Virus record (IMG/VR): IMGVR_UViG_3300048549_001067
Location: 1-30,292 of that record
DNA: 30,292 nucleotides
Source of the DNA: a virus
Strand: one strand, 5' to 3'
Shown here: positions 15,432 through 22,101 of the stretch, piece after piece
How positions within the stretch are numbered: the first letter of the stretch is position 1
Layout: each line of letters opens with the position of its first letter
The notes under the pieces: model-generated
Seen by the model: the letters and a program-made list of their open reading frames with translations, nothing else
The model's database searches: none
Told to the model about the DNA's origin: nothing
Program-made: the position numbers and the translations under genes

Positions 15432-15752
15432 AATTTGCAAAACTGGAAAAAATCCAAGAGCCAGACATATATATAGTATTGGGTACGCGGGGGGGCTCCG
15501 CCCCTTTTCGATTCAATGCCCCTCTATTTCTGCAGCAACAAAGGACCCCACCGGACCCACCGAGGCCCCCGCCGTCATCGACCGGATAGAATGCAGCCCC
15601 GTACTATCCTACCACCCTCACGCCCTCTATCCCTGGAAAGAATACCCCCGCCATACCTCGACACCCTGCCACCCTGCCACCCCTTACAGCGCAGCATAGG
15701 AGCACGCCCCACCTGCCACCACTCCAGGCAATAGCACCCTGGCCACGTCAAC

Positions 15753-15788
15753 AAAAAAGGCCCGCCCCTCTATTGAGAAGGACGGACC
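15753..15788 (-). terminator. Intrinsic terminator after the 96-aa gene
   Basis: On the minus strand GGTCCGTCC pairs with GGGCGGGCC over nine bases (two G-U pairs) around a 12-base loop and runs into TTTTTT. It lies about 30 bases after the stop of the 15819-16109 gene. Its 3' arm and loop belong to an 18-bp repeat also found at 16150-16167. Confidence 0.75.
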
Positions 15789-15818
15789 CCAGGGAATAAC
15801 AACGGGTACGCGGTAGAC

Positions 15819-16109
15819 TTATTGGCCGCCCCCTTTACCCAACCGGAGACATACCCTCATTGGCCGACTATGAAAGATCTTTAGGTCATCATCCTTTTCA
15901 GTTAACCACTTAAGGCGAGCGCGGACCTCACGCCGCGTCACGGGATCATCACAGCCGACGACGGGATCATCCCAAGATCCAGGCGCGCCGTATTCATGAC
16001 GGTCTGCGCGTGGCCTTATCAACTCTACCACCATATCAGCCAACTCGGCCCGACTGCATTTCAGGAGCCAGCCTATCGCCTCGTCATCATAGTATGTTTT
16101 GTTTTTCAT
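15819..16109 (-). CDS. Hypothetical protein, 96 aa
   Basis: The ATG at 16107-16109 follows GGGGATATAAGAC, a moderate Shine-Dalgarno site. The product starts with a helix (YYDDEAIGWLLKCSRAELADMVVELI), has an acidic/proline linker (GSWDDPVVGCDDPVTRREVRARLKWL) and ends in a basic Gly-rich tail. No domain is recognised. It stands between the GP88-like gene and a terminator, so the two probably form a short operon. The DNA here is more GC-rich than in neighbouring genes. Confidence 0.5.
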   Translation of the reverse strand: MKNKTYYDDEAIGWLLKCSRAELADMVVELIRPRADRHEYGAPGSWDDPVVGCDDPVTRREVRARLKWLTEKDDDLKIFHSRPMRVCLRLGKGGGQ

Positions 16110-16149
16110 GTCTTATATCCCCAGGAGAGTGAAAGAGAGAAGGCGGAAC

Positions 16150-16167
16150 GGCCCGCCCCTCTATTGA
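16150..16167. repeat. 18-bp direct repeat GGCCCGCCCCTCTATTGA (second copy; first at 15759-15776)
   Basis: The same 18 bases occur at 15759-15776, within the terminator after the 96-aa gene, and here in the leader of that gene, so one copy lies on each side of it. Here the element forms a shorter hairpin with CTCTA/TAGAG and is not followed by a T-tract. Confidence 0.6.
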
Positions 16168-16180
16168 AACTAGAGCCAGC

Positions 16181-17086
16181 CTAGGCCAGGATGGCGAAGC
16201 CGGAACGGATTGCCGCGTTTCGGTTCTCATATGTACGGGCTCTGAGCACCAGCCCGCAAACCTGGCCGCCCGTGTCCCCTGGTCTCCAGTCCGTCACGTT
16301 ACCATCGAACACCGGAACACCGAAGAATGCAGCCGGGATGGTTTGACGGATTGCAGCCTTACCACACTTTCCGCCCTCGTTATAGAACACAACCGCAACC
16401 ACTCCGCCCGATGCTATCACTCGGCGGGCCTCAGTCTCATTCGTTCCATCATATGAAAACGTGATGTAGTAATTAGGAGCGATCCACCCTGAGCGCCCGT
16501 GTTCCTTAGTGTAATCGTAGAACACTATCCCAGGATGCGCGGCAATAATTCCCAGATCTTCCCAGTGAATGTCAGAAAACATATTGAGACGCGCGCCGAT
16601 AGTCTCAGCCCCTTTATTCCTTTTCTCGTGGTTCGTCAACTCGCGGTCCAAGGTAGCCAGGAACCACTCGCGGCATACAACAAACAAAACTGTTTTGGCT
16701 AGGCGCGAGGCCATCACCCCAGGCACGGGGCCTTGTCCCTGGTGCGCGAGGCACGGCTTTACGCATACCTTCGCCATCATGCAGAGATTGACACCAGGAA
16801 TAAGGCAACCACGCGCAGGAAATAATGACAGCCCAACGGTAGGAATTTCATTCTTGGCTGTCTTGGGATTGTCGTCCCCCTTTCCTAGTAATTGTTTGAC
16901 GCGCACCGCGTGAGGCATCCGGCCCCCTTCCACCTGCCATACTCGCGGAGAAATACGTGTAATGATGTACGGTTTTAAACCGATACACGGCACGGTATAG
17001 CCCGTCTCGGTGATAGTAATCTCAGGACCGTTTGCAATTGGCGGCGATTGATTGCCAGCCGTTGGTTGCTCAAGAATCGTTAACAT
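16181..17086 (-). CDS. GP88-family phage protein
   Basis: The protein has 301 residues; the ATG at 17084-17086 has GAGGG eight bases upstream. I recognise the GP88 ('gene product 88') pattern: a cysteine cluster GCLIPGVNLCMMAKVCVKPC (C94, C102, C108, C112) followed by a helix, then FVVCREWFLATLDREL, the hallmark ARLNMFSDIHWE (165-176), FYDYTKEHGR and YYITFSYDGTNET. The cluster suggests a metal or iron-sulfur centre. Proteins of this family are common in phages and some plasmids, but I know no established activity. It is the first minus-strand gene left of the opposite-strand island; the 211 bases between them must hold promoters for both directions. Confidence 0.8.
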   Translation of the reverse strand: MLTILEQPTAGNQSPPIANGPEITITETGYTVPCIGLKPYIITRISPRVWQVEGGRMPHAVRVKQLLGKGDDNPKTAKNEIPTVGLSLFPARGCLIPGVNLCMMAKVCVKPCLAHQGQGPVPGVMASRLAKTVLFVVCREWFLATLDRELTNHEKRNKGAETIGARLNMFSDIHWEDLGIIAAHPGIVFYDYTKEHGRSGWIAPNYYITFSYDGTNETEARRVIASGGVVAVVFYNEGGKCGKAAIRQTIPAAFFGVPVFDGNVTDWRPGDTGGQVCGLVLRARTYENRNAAIRSGFAILA

Positions 17087-17200
17087 TTTTTCGCCCTCAT
17101 TTTTTTGCGGGTCTCAATTGCCCGACACAAAACAACAAGAGCCAGCCAGCGCAGCACCCCGCGCGCGAGCAATTAGACGCGCGCCTACATGCCAGACCGA

Positions 17201-17227
17201 GGGCTGTGGGCTGTGGGCTGTGGGCTG
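17201..17227. repeat. Tandem 7-bp repeat GGGCTGT, nearly four copies
   Basis: GGGCTGT is repeated three times and followed by GGGCTG, in the intergenic region between the divergent GP88-like gene and the plus-strand island. The rest of 17087-17297 holds GC-rich alternating GCGCGC tracts and no gene; promoters for both directions are expected here, but none is clear. Confidence 0.7.
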
Positions 17228-17297
17228 AAGAAACCCCTTGTTTTATAGGGCGGATCGTCGGCTGGCTTATGTTCTCTACAGAGAGGAGGACAGCGTC

Positions 17298-17372
17298 ATG
17301 GAAGACAACAAATTACAGATCTTGTTTGAACTGATTCGTTTAATTCTTGAACTACTAGAGAGGGCTAACTGA
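17298..17372 (+). CDS. 24-residue leader microprotein
   Basis: ATG at 17298 is preceded by GGAGG at eight bases. The product is a single leucine-rich amphipathic helix (LQILFELIRLILELLE, then RAN). Its stop overlaps the ATG of the next gene as TGATG. Strong ribosome site, perfect coupling and head-of-operon position argue it is translated. It could be a regulatory leader, a peptide that binds a membrane or partner, or only a coupling device. Confidence 0.55.
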   Translation: MEDNKLQILFELIRLILELLERAN

Positions 17373-17572
17373 TGAGTTGTTTCAACCAGATACCAATGCA
17401 CCTAAGAACAAACGGTCAGGTATCAATGCTTTGCAAGCAGGTTGCTTGGCTGCTTGGTGGAGAGGTCGAGGTTACATGGCATTCAACCGACGACGGGCTG
17501 CATTTAGTTTGCAAGGACCTGGACTACGACATGAGTGGAGAGATCTACAAAACAAATGAGGAGGACGAATGA
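17372..17572 (+). CDS. Hypothetical protein, 66 aa
   Basis: The ATG at 17372 overlaps the stop of the microprotein (TGATG), and the end overlaps the next gene by ATGA. The sequence starts with a helix (GQVSMLCKQVAWLLG), then strands EVEVTWHSTDDGLHLVCKD and an acidic end (YKTNEEDE). No family is recognised. The small size and full coupling suggest co-production with the Zn-ribbon protein that follows. Confidence 0.6.
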   Translation: MSCFNQIPMHLRTNGQVSMLCKQVAWLLGGEVEVTWHSTDDGLHLVCKDLDYDMSGEIYKTNEEDE

Positions 17573-17823
17573 TTAAGTCTGTCAAGTGTGGAGAGTGCAA
17601 CCACGACGTGGTTGTGCCTGAAGATAAAGACCGTGGGCATGGGTTCGCTTTGCACTTGGTCGAGTGTGATAAGTGCGGCGCTACTGCTGGCGGAGGTAAC
17701 GGTGGGACAGGTGAGATCACCACCTGGATGTCCGCAAGATCTCGAAGCCGTGCATTGGCTGAGATACACGCTCAAGAATGTGATGCTTTTAACAACGAGT
17801 TTTATGGAAGGGGTAATTGGTAA
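17569..17823 (+). CDS. Zinc-ribbon small protein, 84 aa
   Basis: AGGAGG lies a few bases before the ATG at 17569, which overlaps the previous stop. Cysteines at KCGEC (C7, C10) and ECDKC (C33, C36) form a clear four-cysteine zinc ribbon. The stretch after it, GTGEITTWMSARSRSRALAEIHAQECDAFN, is a helix reminiscent of the 'EAIxAWN' end of Lar-type zinc-finger proteins, which some phages use against restriction; this resemblance is loose. It could equally be a DNA- or RNA-binding adaptor. It belongs to the plus-strand operon. Confidence 0.6.
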   Translation: MIKSVKCGECNHDVVVPEDKDRGHGFALHLVECDKCGATAGGGNGGTGEITTWMSARSRSRALAEIHAQECDAFNNEFYGRGNW

Positions 17824-18167
17824 TGAAAAGTTTTTTTGGTGTCGTAGATATCAAGGCAAGCCTAGCCAACTTGGACAGCCTAGGTTTTGTCGATCAGGAT
17901 AGCGACGAATGGGTTTCTATGTGGCATGACTTGTCAAGTATCCCATGCAATAAAAGGCTGTCCGATCCTGCAACTGCAGCCGATGAGAACGGCGAAGTCT
18001 GGCAGTACATGGGTAGTTTCGAGGCCCCACTAAACAAGATCCGAAAGACAGGGGTCGAATGGGTTTGGGTTCACGAGTTCCGGCATCGAAACCACCCTAC
18101 CATTGGCCGAAGAACTGTACATCTTCGGGCGAGTAAGAACTTTTGCATAGAAGGGGGGGACAAATAA
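17823..18167 (+). CDS. Hypothetical protein, 114 aa
   Basis: The ATG at 17823 shares a base with the previous stop (TAATG) and has GGAAGGGG upstream. The product mixes strands and helices with several tryptophans (SDEWVSMWHDLSSIPCNKR, GVEWVWVHEFRHRNHPTIGRRTVHL). The HEFRH stretch looks like HExxH on paper but sits in a Trp/Arg-rich context with no zincin-type helix, so I do not call a protease. Function is unknown. Confidence 0.55.
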   Translation: MKSFFGVVDIKASLANLDSLGFVDQDSDEWVSMWHDLSSIPCNKRLSDPATAADENGEVWQYMGSFEAPLNKIRKTGVEWVWVHEFRHRNHPTIGRRTVHLRASKNFCIEGGDK

Positions 18168-18227
18168 GTTCAGAACAATTGTGAGTTCGTATTTTTAAAC
18201 CGTTTCAATCAAGAGGGTAACACCACC

Positions 18228-18479
18228 ATGAGTAATTTAAATAAAACTGAAGTCGCTTTAGGAGTTGAGGCAATAGTCACTGACAATGCTTGCATGTATG
18301 AGGAGGACATTGACTGTGGATATCTCTGCATCCAGGGGGAGGTAGCCAAGCAACTGAGGAAGGCAGTTGCCGTGGCTCGTGATAGTGATGCATTCACTGA
18401 CCTTGACCGCCAGCGTTTAGATGTAGCCACCAAGGCTATTGATATCACTTTTCCGAAGGAGGTAACCAAGGACGAATAG
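18228..18479 (+). CDS. Hypothetical acidic protein, 83 aa
   Basis: The ATG at 18228 has AGAGGG upstream. The protein is acidic and helical: LGVEAIVTDNACMYEEDIDCGYLCIQGEVAKQLRKAVAVARDSDAFTDLDRQRLDVATKAIDIT. Three cysteines sit in the first half. No domain is known. A 60-base gap with an AT-rich stretch (GTATTTTTAAACC) before it may hold a weak promoter or only a leader; after it comes a small hairpin (18500-18518). Confidence 0.55.
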   Translation: MSNLNKTEVALGVEAIVTDNACMYEEDIDCGYLCIQGEVAKQLRKAVAVARDSDAFTDLDRQRLDVATKAIDITFPKEVTKDE

Positions 18480-18499
18480 TCCTAAGTACGGTGGAGGCA

Positions 18500-18518
18500 G
18501 GTGCTCATCGTGAGCACT
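18500..18518 (+). other. Short perfect hairpin before the 300-aa gene
   Basis: GTGCTCA and TGAGCAC form a perfect 7-bp stem (8 with a flanking G-T pair) around the loop TCG. No T-tract follows, so it is not an ordinary terminator. It lies 54 bases before the ATG of the 300-aa gene and may shape or protect the mRNA. Confidence 0.5.
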
Positions 18519-18571
18519 TGACCTCTTACCGAAACTACAGGTGTACAAAAACTTTTAAACAGGAGGCAGAG

Positions 18572-19474
18572 ATGACAGACAAGAAACTAAGTTCGGAGCA
18601 TGCGATTGTTTTCTGGGATAGCGTCAGGTGTCCACGGTCAGCAGTCGAAGAGGTCTTCGACAAGATTGGTTACAAGAAACACGTACCACAAGTAGACCAC
18701 TACTCTGCACTCAAGAGGGTAGCAAAAGAGATATGCGGACCAGAGGATGGGAGCACTCGATTGTTTCCCCTGGCTGGTGACCTCAAGGATTATGTGGCAG
18801 TTGAGGTCCGACGATTCGAGAAGGGTAGCAAGAAGAACGACCTACCTTTCCTCTACTCAGTGGGTGTCAGTGAGGATAACAAGATTGTGATTCTCAACTA
18901 TGACGCTATGGAATGCAGGACAATAGGCCAGAGTCCATACGGTCCCACCGATGAGGCCATCAAGACTATGGAACGGGAAGGCACTGCGCTATGGAATGAA
19001 GAGATTCAGTACATGCCAGCCCACGATTTGACCACCGCTATCTCTGCATTGGTCAAGGATCACAGTGGGTTTTTGTTGCGTGACACTGGCGTGGTCTGGT
19101 ACATGCCAGTGGAATTGATTGACCACTATCAAACAGTGGCAACTGAACTCAAGCAACACAAGGTAGACATGGCTTGTGTTCGCTTCAGTCCTGTACTCAA
19201 CGATGAACTATTAGAATTCGTCGGGCGTGAGTTGAAGACCCAGGCTCAGACCATGATCGACGGTCCTCTCGATGAGGTTGTGGACCTAGTCAATAAAGGC
19301 CAGAAGATCTGGCGATCAGACGGTCAGGCTAGCCGCATGGAAAAGGTATGCCAAGCCGAGGCACTAGTGCAAAGCAATAGCAAACTAGTAGGCGATTGGT
19401 CCGAGCATTTCAAACAGGCTGCAGCAATGGCGAAGACCCGCATCGCTGAGGCAGCAATCAAACAGCACTCTTAA
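18572..19474 (+). CDS. 300-aa protein, probable partner of the AAA+/VWA pair
   Basis: The ATG at 18572 has AGGAGG five bases upstream, preferred over a frame from 18491. The protein is mostly helical and acidic. It starts MTDKKLSSEHAIVFWDSVRCPRSAVEEVFDKIGYK, has a strand-rich middle (DYVAVEVRRF, LPFLYSVGVSEDNKIVILNY, GVVWYMPVELIDHYQTVATEL) and ends with long helices (SEHFKQAAAMAKTRIAEAAIKQ). I recall similar phage proteins of unknown function, perhaps the group called DUF6744, beside MoxR-type ATPases, but cannot verify it. It lies 25 bases before the ATPase gene. A substrate, adaptor or regulator of the pair is inferred from position only. Confidence 0.65.
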   Translation: MTDKKLSSEHAIVFWDSVRCPRSAVEEVFDKIGYKKHVPQVDHYSALKRVAKEICGPEDGSTRLFPLAGDLKDYVAVEVRRFEKGSKKNDLPFLYSVGVSEDNKIVILNYDAMECRTIGQSPYGPTDEAIKTMEREGTALWNEEIQYMPAHDLTTAISALVKDHSGFLLRDTGVVWYMPVELIDHYQTVATELKQHKVDMACVRFSPVLNDELLEFVGRELKTQAQTMIDGPLDEVVDLVNKGQKIWRSDGQASRMEKVCQAEALVQSNSKLVGDWSEHFKQAAAMAKTRIAEAAIKQHS

Positions 19475-19499
19475 TCACCACTCTTGAAAGGAGAACATC

Positions 19500-20576
19500 A
19501 TGAGTAATCAAGCAGCCTGGATATGTATCCAAGCAAAGCAGCCTACCGTTTTGGTAGGTGGTACGGGCGAGGCCAAGACAGCAATGGCCGTGGCCTGTGC
19601 CAAGACACTAGGACTGAAACCGTTTGTACTTATTCCTAGTCAGCATATGCCAGAAGATATTGGAGGCATACCACATATCGAAAACAAAAAGGCAATCATG
19701 GTATTCATGGATTGGCTACTCGATATGACAGGCCCAGGTCATATGCTAATCGTGGACGAGTTGAACACAGCCACTCAGTCCATGAGGCCATGTCTTCTCA
19801 GTCTGCTGAATGAGGGACGGATAGGCAGTACCTACCTGCATAGCAGTACGCTTCGGGTAGCAGCCATGAACCCTGAAGACTTCGCCCCTAACGCCATGCC
19901 ACTTGAGGCTAGCATTAACAACAGACTGTACCACCACCAGTGGCAGTTGCCGTTTGATTCCTGGCTAACTGGAATGATGAACGGCGGGCAGTTTGAAATG
20001 CCGGAAGACTTCCCGATCATTGGTGACTACTCTAGTCACGTTCCGAAATGGTGTCGTCGTATCGGTTATCTATTACGTCGAGCGCCTGCTATTCGTAAGA
20101 CTACTGAGGTTCCAGCAGACGAGCCAGCATTCCCTAGCCTGAGAGTATGGGAAGATCTTGCTCAGTGTCTGTCAGCAGCCGATAGCATTGATGCTCCAGG
20201 CGAAGTGAAGGCAGAGATTGCAGGCGGATTGGTTGGACGTGCAGCAGCAGCACAACTCATGGCTAGCGTAGCATCTAGCATGCTTTACGATGCGTCCGAA
20301 GTTGTCGATGGAAAGACAGCAATCAATTACGACAAGGCACGGATAGACCAACTCGTTTACCTGCCATGCGGTGTACTTGAAACACTGGCTGATGATCACG
20401 AGCCAGCCAGGGTAAGGCGGGCAGTCGATGTCCTCTTAGAAATGGGAGACAACGGACTGCTGGATTGCGTGAGCCCTGTCATATCTGACATCACTAGGCA
20501 GTATGACTATCAACTGGACCAGGACCACATGAACCAGTACGGCACGTTGCTTGCAAAGATGGGGGGTGCAGCATGA
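19500..20576 (+). CDS. MoxR-type AAA+ ATPase
   Basis: The protein has 358 residues; ATG 19500 has AAAGGAG upstream. Walker A is GGTGEAKT (20-27), Walker B LIVDE (D86, E87), sensor 1 is in RVAAMNPED (N124), and EASINNRL (137-143) ends in the arginine that usually acts in trans. The early break 'GEAKT' and 'MPEDIGGIP' are typical of MoxR/CobS-like ATPases. Such ATPases form hexamers and, with a VWA partner, remodel proteins or insert metals. The VWA gene overlaps the end (ATGA), so the two are made together. The C-terminal third is helical and carries no extra domain. The target cannot be read from sequence. Confidence 0.9.
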   Translation: MSNQAAWICIQAKQPTVLVGGTGEAKTAMAVACAKTLGLKPFVLIPSQHMPEDIGGIPHIENKKAIMVFMDWLLDMTGPGHMLIVDELNTATQSMRPCLLSLLNEGRIGSTYLHSSTLRVAAMNPEDFAPNAMPLEASINNRLYHHQWQLPFDSWLTGMMNGGQFEMPEDFPIIGDYSSHVPKWCRRIGYLLRRAPAIRKTTEVPADEPAFPSLRVWEDLAQCLSAADSIDAPGEVKAEIAGGLVGRAAAAQLMASVASSMLYDASEVVDGKTAINYDKARIDQLVYLPCGVLETLADDHEPARVRRAVDVLLEMGDNGLLDCVSPVISDITRQYDYQLDQDHMNQYGTLLAKMGGAA

Positions 20577-21811
20577 GCAAGCACGTTGCAAGCCTGATGT
20601 GGCGGGCAAGTAACAGACTGTATGAACGAGCACCCTACCTCACCCATTTGTTTTCAATCATGGGACACAACATCACCAAGAGTGTAGACACAATGGCTGT
20701 TGATAAGTGTGGTCGGTTGTATATCAACCAGGAGTTTGCTGAGTCTATCAGCGTTGATCAATTCTGTTACTGCTTATTGCATGAGATGCTGCATATCGTG
20801 GCCAATCATGTTAAGAGATTCGATGAGGTTGACGGATGTACTAAGCATGACCTCACCGTCTGGAACTATGCAGTAGATCTATCTGTTCAGCAGAAGTTAG
20901 CCACCGAGTACGGCGAGTCCGAACCTGATGGCATCATCACTATCGATGGCACTATCCCTGGCACTAACACCAAGTGGCTCGACGTTCCAGGCCTAGGTAG
21001 GAACATGACATGTGAGAAGTATTATGAATTAATACATCCACTCTGTCCTATTGGTGGCGGTGATGGTGGCAATCGCAATCAGGTTTTAGATCCTGCTAAG
21101 TCTGGCAGCAACAGCGGCGGATGCTCTCAGCCATATGAACTAACAAGCGATGGCACTCAGCAGAGTATGGTCGAGTCTCATGTATCGATGGTGGACAGGG
21201 ACATGGAACGACAGATTGTAATGGAAGGTACTCTAGCCGGTGAAGTTAAGAAGGAACTGGACTGCAGGTTAAGACCACAGCCTGACCCATACCCCATCTT
21301 AACAAGAACGTGTGCTAGATCTGTGCGCTCACCACTTGGCCAGCCTCTGTCTACCTATCGCATCATGAACAGGAGGCAGCAGCCAGGACAGGCACGACGA
21401 CGTGGCTTTGATTACATAGGTCCCGAGTGCAGCATCATCATAGACACGTCTGGTTCTATGCAAGGACTAGAGTCTCGTGCATTCACAGCCATTGCTCAGG
21501 GATTGAAGTCAGTCTCTAGCCCACGAGTCATAGCGTTTGATACCGAGATTCAATCGGCCAAGCGCATGACCTGTGCTAAGAACTTTGAGTTTGTTGGGTA
21601 CGGCGGGACTGCTATGGACAAGGCAATCATAATGGAGGACGAGGAACACCGGCCCGATGCAATGGTTGTGGTGACTGATGGCATGACAGCATGGCCTGCG
21701 AAACCAACACGAGCACGGCTGGTTGTTGTACTCGTTGGAAGACTTAGGTCTAGACCTGTGCCAAGTTGGGCGAAGGTCGTTGACTGCAGAGAGGAGGTCA
21801 TCAATGTCTGA
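20573..21811 (+). CDS. VWA protein with N-terminal zincin domain (COG3864/CobT-like)
   Basis: The protein has 412 residues. The N-terminal domain holds LLHEMLHIVANH (H70, E71, H74) followed by WNYAVDLSVQQ, the layout of a zinc metallopeptidase. A low-complexity linker (about 158-190, Gly/Asn/Ser-rich) joins it to a VWA domain with a complete MIDAS: DTSGSM (D291, S293, S295), GGTAM (T346) and TDG (D369). This two-domain form is the usual partner of MoxR ATPases. Both active sites look intact, so it may cut or reshape a target delivered by the ATPase. In phages these genes are often labelled CobS/CobT, but I see no cobalamin pathway here. Translation is coupled to the ATPase by ATGA. Confidence 0.88.
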   Translation: MSKHVASLMWRASNRLYERAPYLTHLFSIMGHNITKSVDTMAVDKCGRLYINQEFAESISVDQFCYCLLHEMLHIVANHVKRFDEVDGCTKHDLTVWNYAVDLSVQQKLATEYGESEPDGIITIDGTIPGTNTKWLDVPGLGRNMTCEKYYELIHPLCPIGGGDGGNRNQVLDPAKSGSNSGGCSQPYELTSDGTQQSMVESHVSMVDRDMERQIVMEGTLAGEVKKELDCRLRPQPDPYPILTRTCARSVRSPLGQPLSTYRIMNRRQQPGQARRRGFDYIGPECSIIIDTSGSMQGLESRAFTAIAQGLKSVSSPRVIAFDTEIQSAKRMTCAKNFEFVGYGGTAMDKAIIMEDEEHRPDAMVVVTDGMTAWPAKPTRARLVVVLVGRLRSRPVPSWAKVVDCREEVINV

Positions 21812-21878
21812 TCCTGCATGGATACTAATTCTAATTTGTTTCTACACTTACTACTGCACTGTGATTGAGAGGCGATAG
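21804..21878 (+). CDS. 24-residue transmembrane microprotein
   Basis: ATG 21804 follows a perfect AGGAGG six bases upstream and overlaps the VWA stop by eight bases in another frame. The product has a hydrophobic core (WILILICFYTYYCTVI) after MSDPA and before ERR, so it should span a membrane once with the charged end inside. Its stop TAG ends two bases before the ATG of the next gene. Coupling and ribosome site suggest it is real. A membrane anchor or signal linked to the MoxR/VWA pair is inferred. Confidence 0.55.
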   Translation: MSDPAWILILICFYTYYCTVIERR

Positions 21879-21879
21879 C

Positions 21880-22101
21880 ATGAAGACTAAAGTAATTAAT
21901 AAACTAAAGGGAAAGACTATTGCTGACATTGAGTACGAGAACAGACCAATGGATGGCATAGGCCTAGGTGGATACACTTGCATTAAATCAATCACCCTGG
22001 ATGATGGAAGCAAGATCACGTTTGGTATCGGTGAGACGGAGCATTCGTACTCAGAGCCATGCTTCACGGTGCTAGGCCAGAGAGGAGGATTGTACCGTTG
22101 A
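21880..22101 (+). CDS. Hypothetical small beta-rich protein, 73 aa
   Basis: ATG 21880 follows the microprotein's TAG by one base; a longer frame from 21865 is less likely. The sequence is TKVINKLKGKTIADIEYENRP...GYTCIKSITLDDGSKITFGIGETEHSYSEPCFTVL, alternating strands with a glycine-rich loop, like a small barrel. Function is unknown. The end overlaps the recombinase start (TTGA). AGAGAGGAGG inside its 3' end is the ribosome site of the recombinase. Confidence 0.6.
   Translation: MKTKVINKLKGKTIADIEYENRPMDGIGLGGYTCIKSITLDDGSKITFGIGETEHSYSEPCFTVLGQRGGLYR

Larger units (their letters stand above)
15389..15818. other. Non-coding region: iterons, AT-rich block, GC palindrome, C-rich stretch
   Basis: No credible gene is seen here. 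In order on the plus strand it holds the TGACTGACT repeats, an AT tract (CATATATATAGTATT, 15466-15480), GGGTACGCGG, a palindrome GGGGC-TCC-GCCCC followed by TTTT (15492-15508), and then about 230 strikingly C-rich bases with a tandem CCCTGCCA pair (about 15664-15679). The minus strand there has several closely spaced G-runs. Beyond lies the terminator at 15753-15788 and a second GGGTACGCGG near 15804. The mixture of iterons, AT-rich DNA and strand-biased composition is what replication origins often show, but origin function is an inference. Confidence 0.5.

Noticed and set aside
15492-15508. GGGGC-TCC-GCCCC-TTTT as a plus-strand terminator
   Set aside because: No plus-strand gene lies upstream to terminate; kept only as a palindrome in the non-coding region.
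15516-15734. 72-codon plus-strand frame rich in Pro, Arg and His
   Set aside because: No ribosome site, composition follows the C-rich DNA, no domain; better seen as non-coding.
16569-16913. 114-codon plus-strand frame
   Set aside because: Antisense to the GP88-like gene, which has conserved motifs.
17377-17559. 60-codon alternative frame in the first island gene
   Set aside because: The 17372 frame is coupled on both sides and has better starts.
18092-18110. HEFRH in the 114-aa protein as a zinc protease motif
   Set aside because: No zincin-type helix or third ligand; the sequence around it is Trp/Arg-rich.
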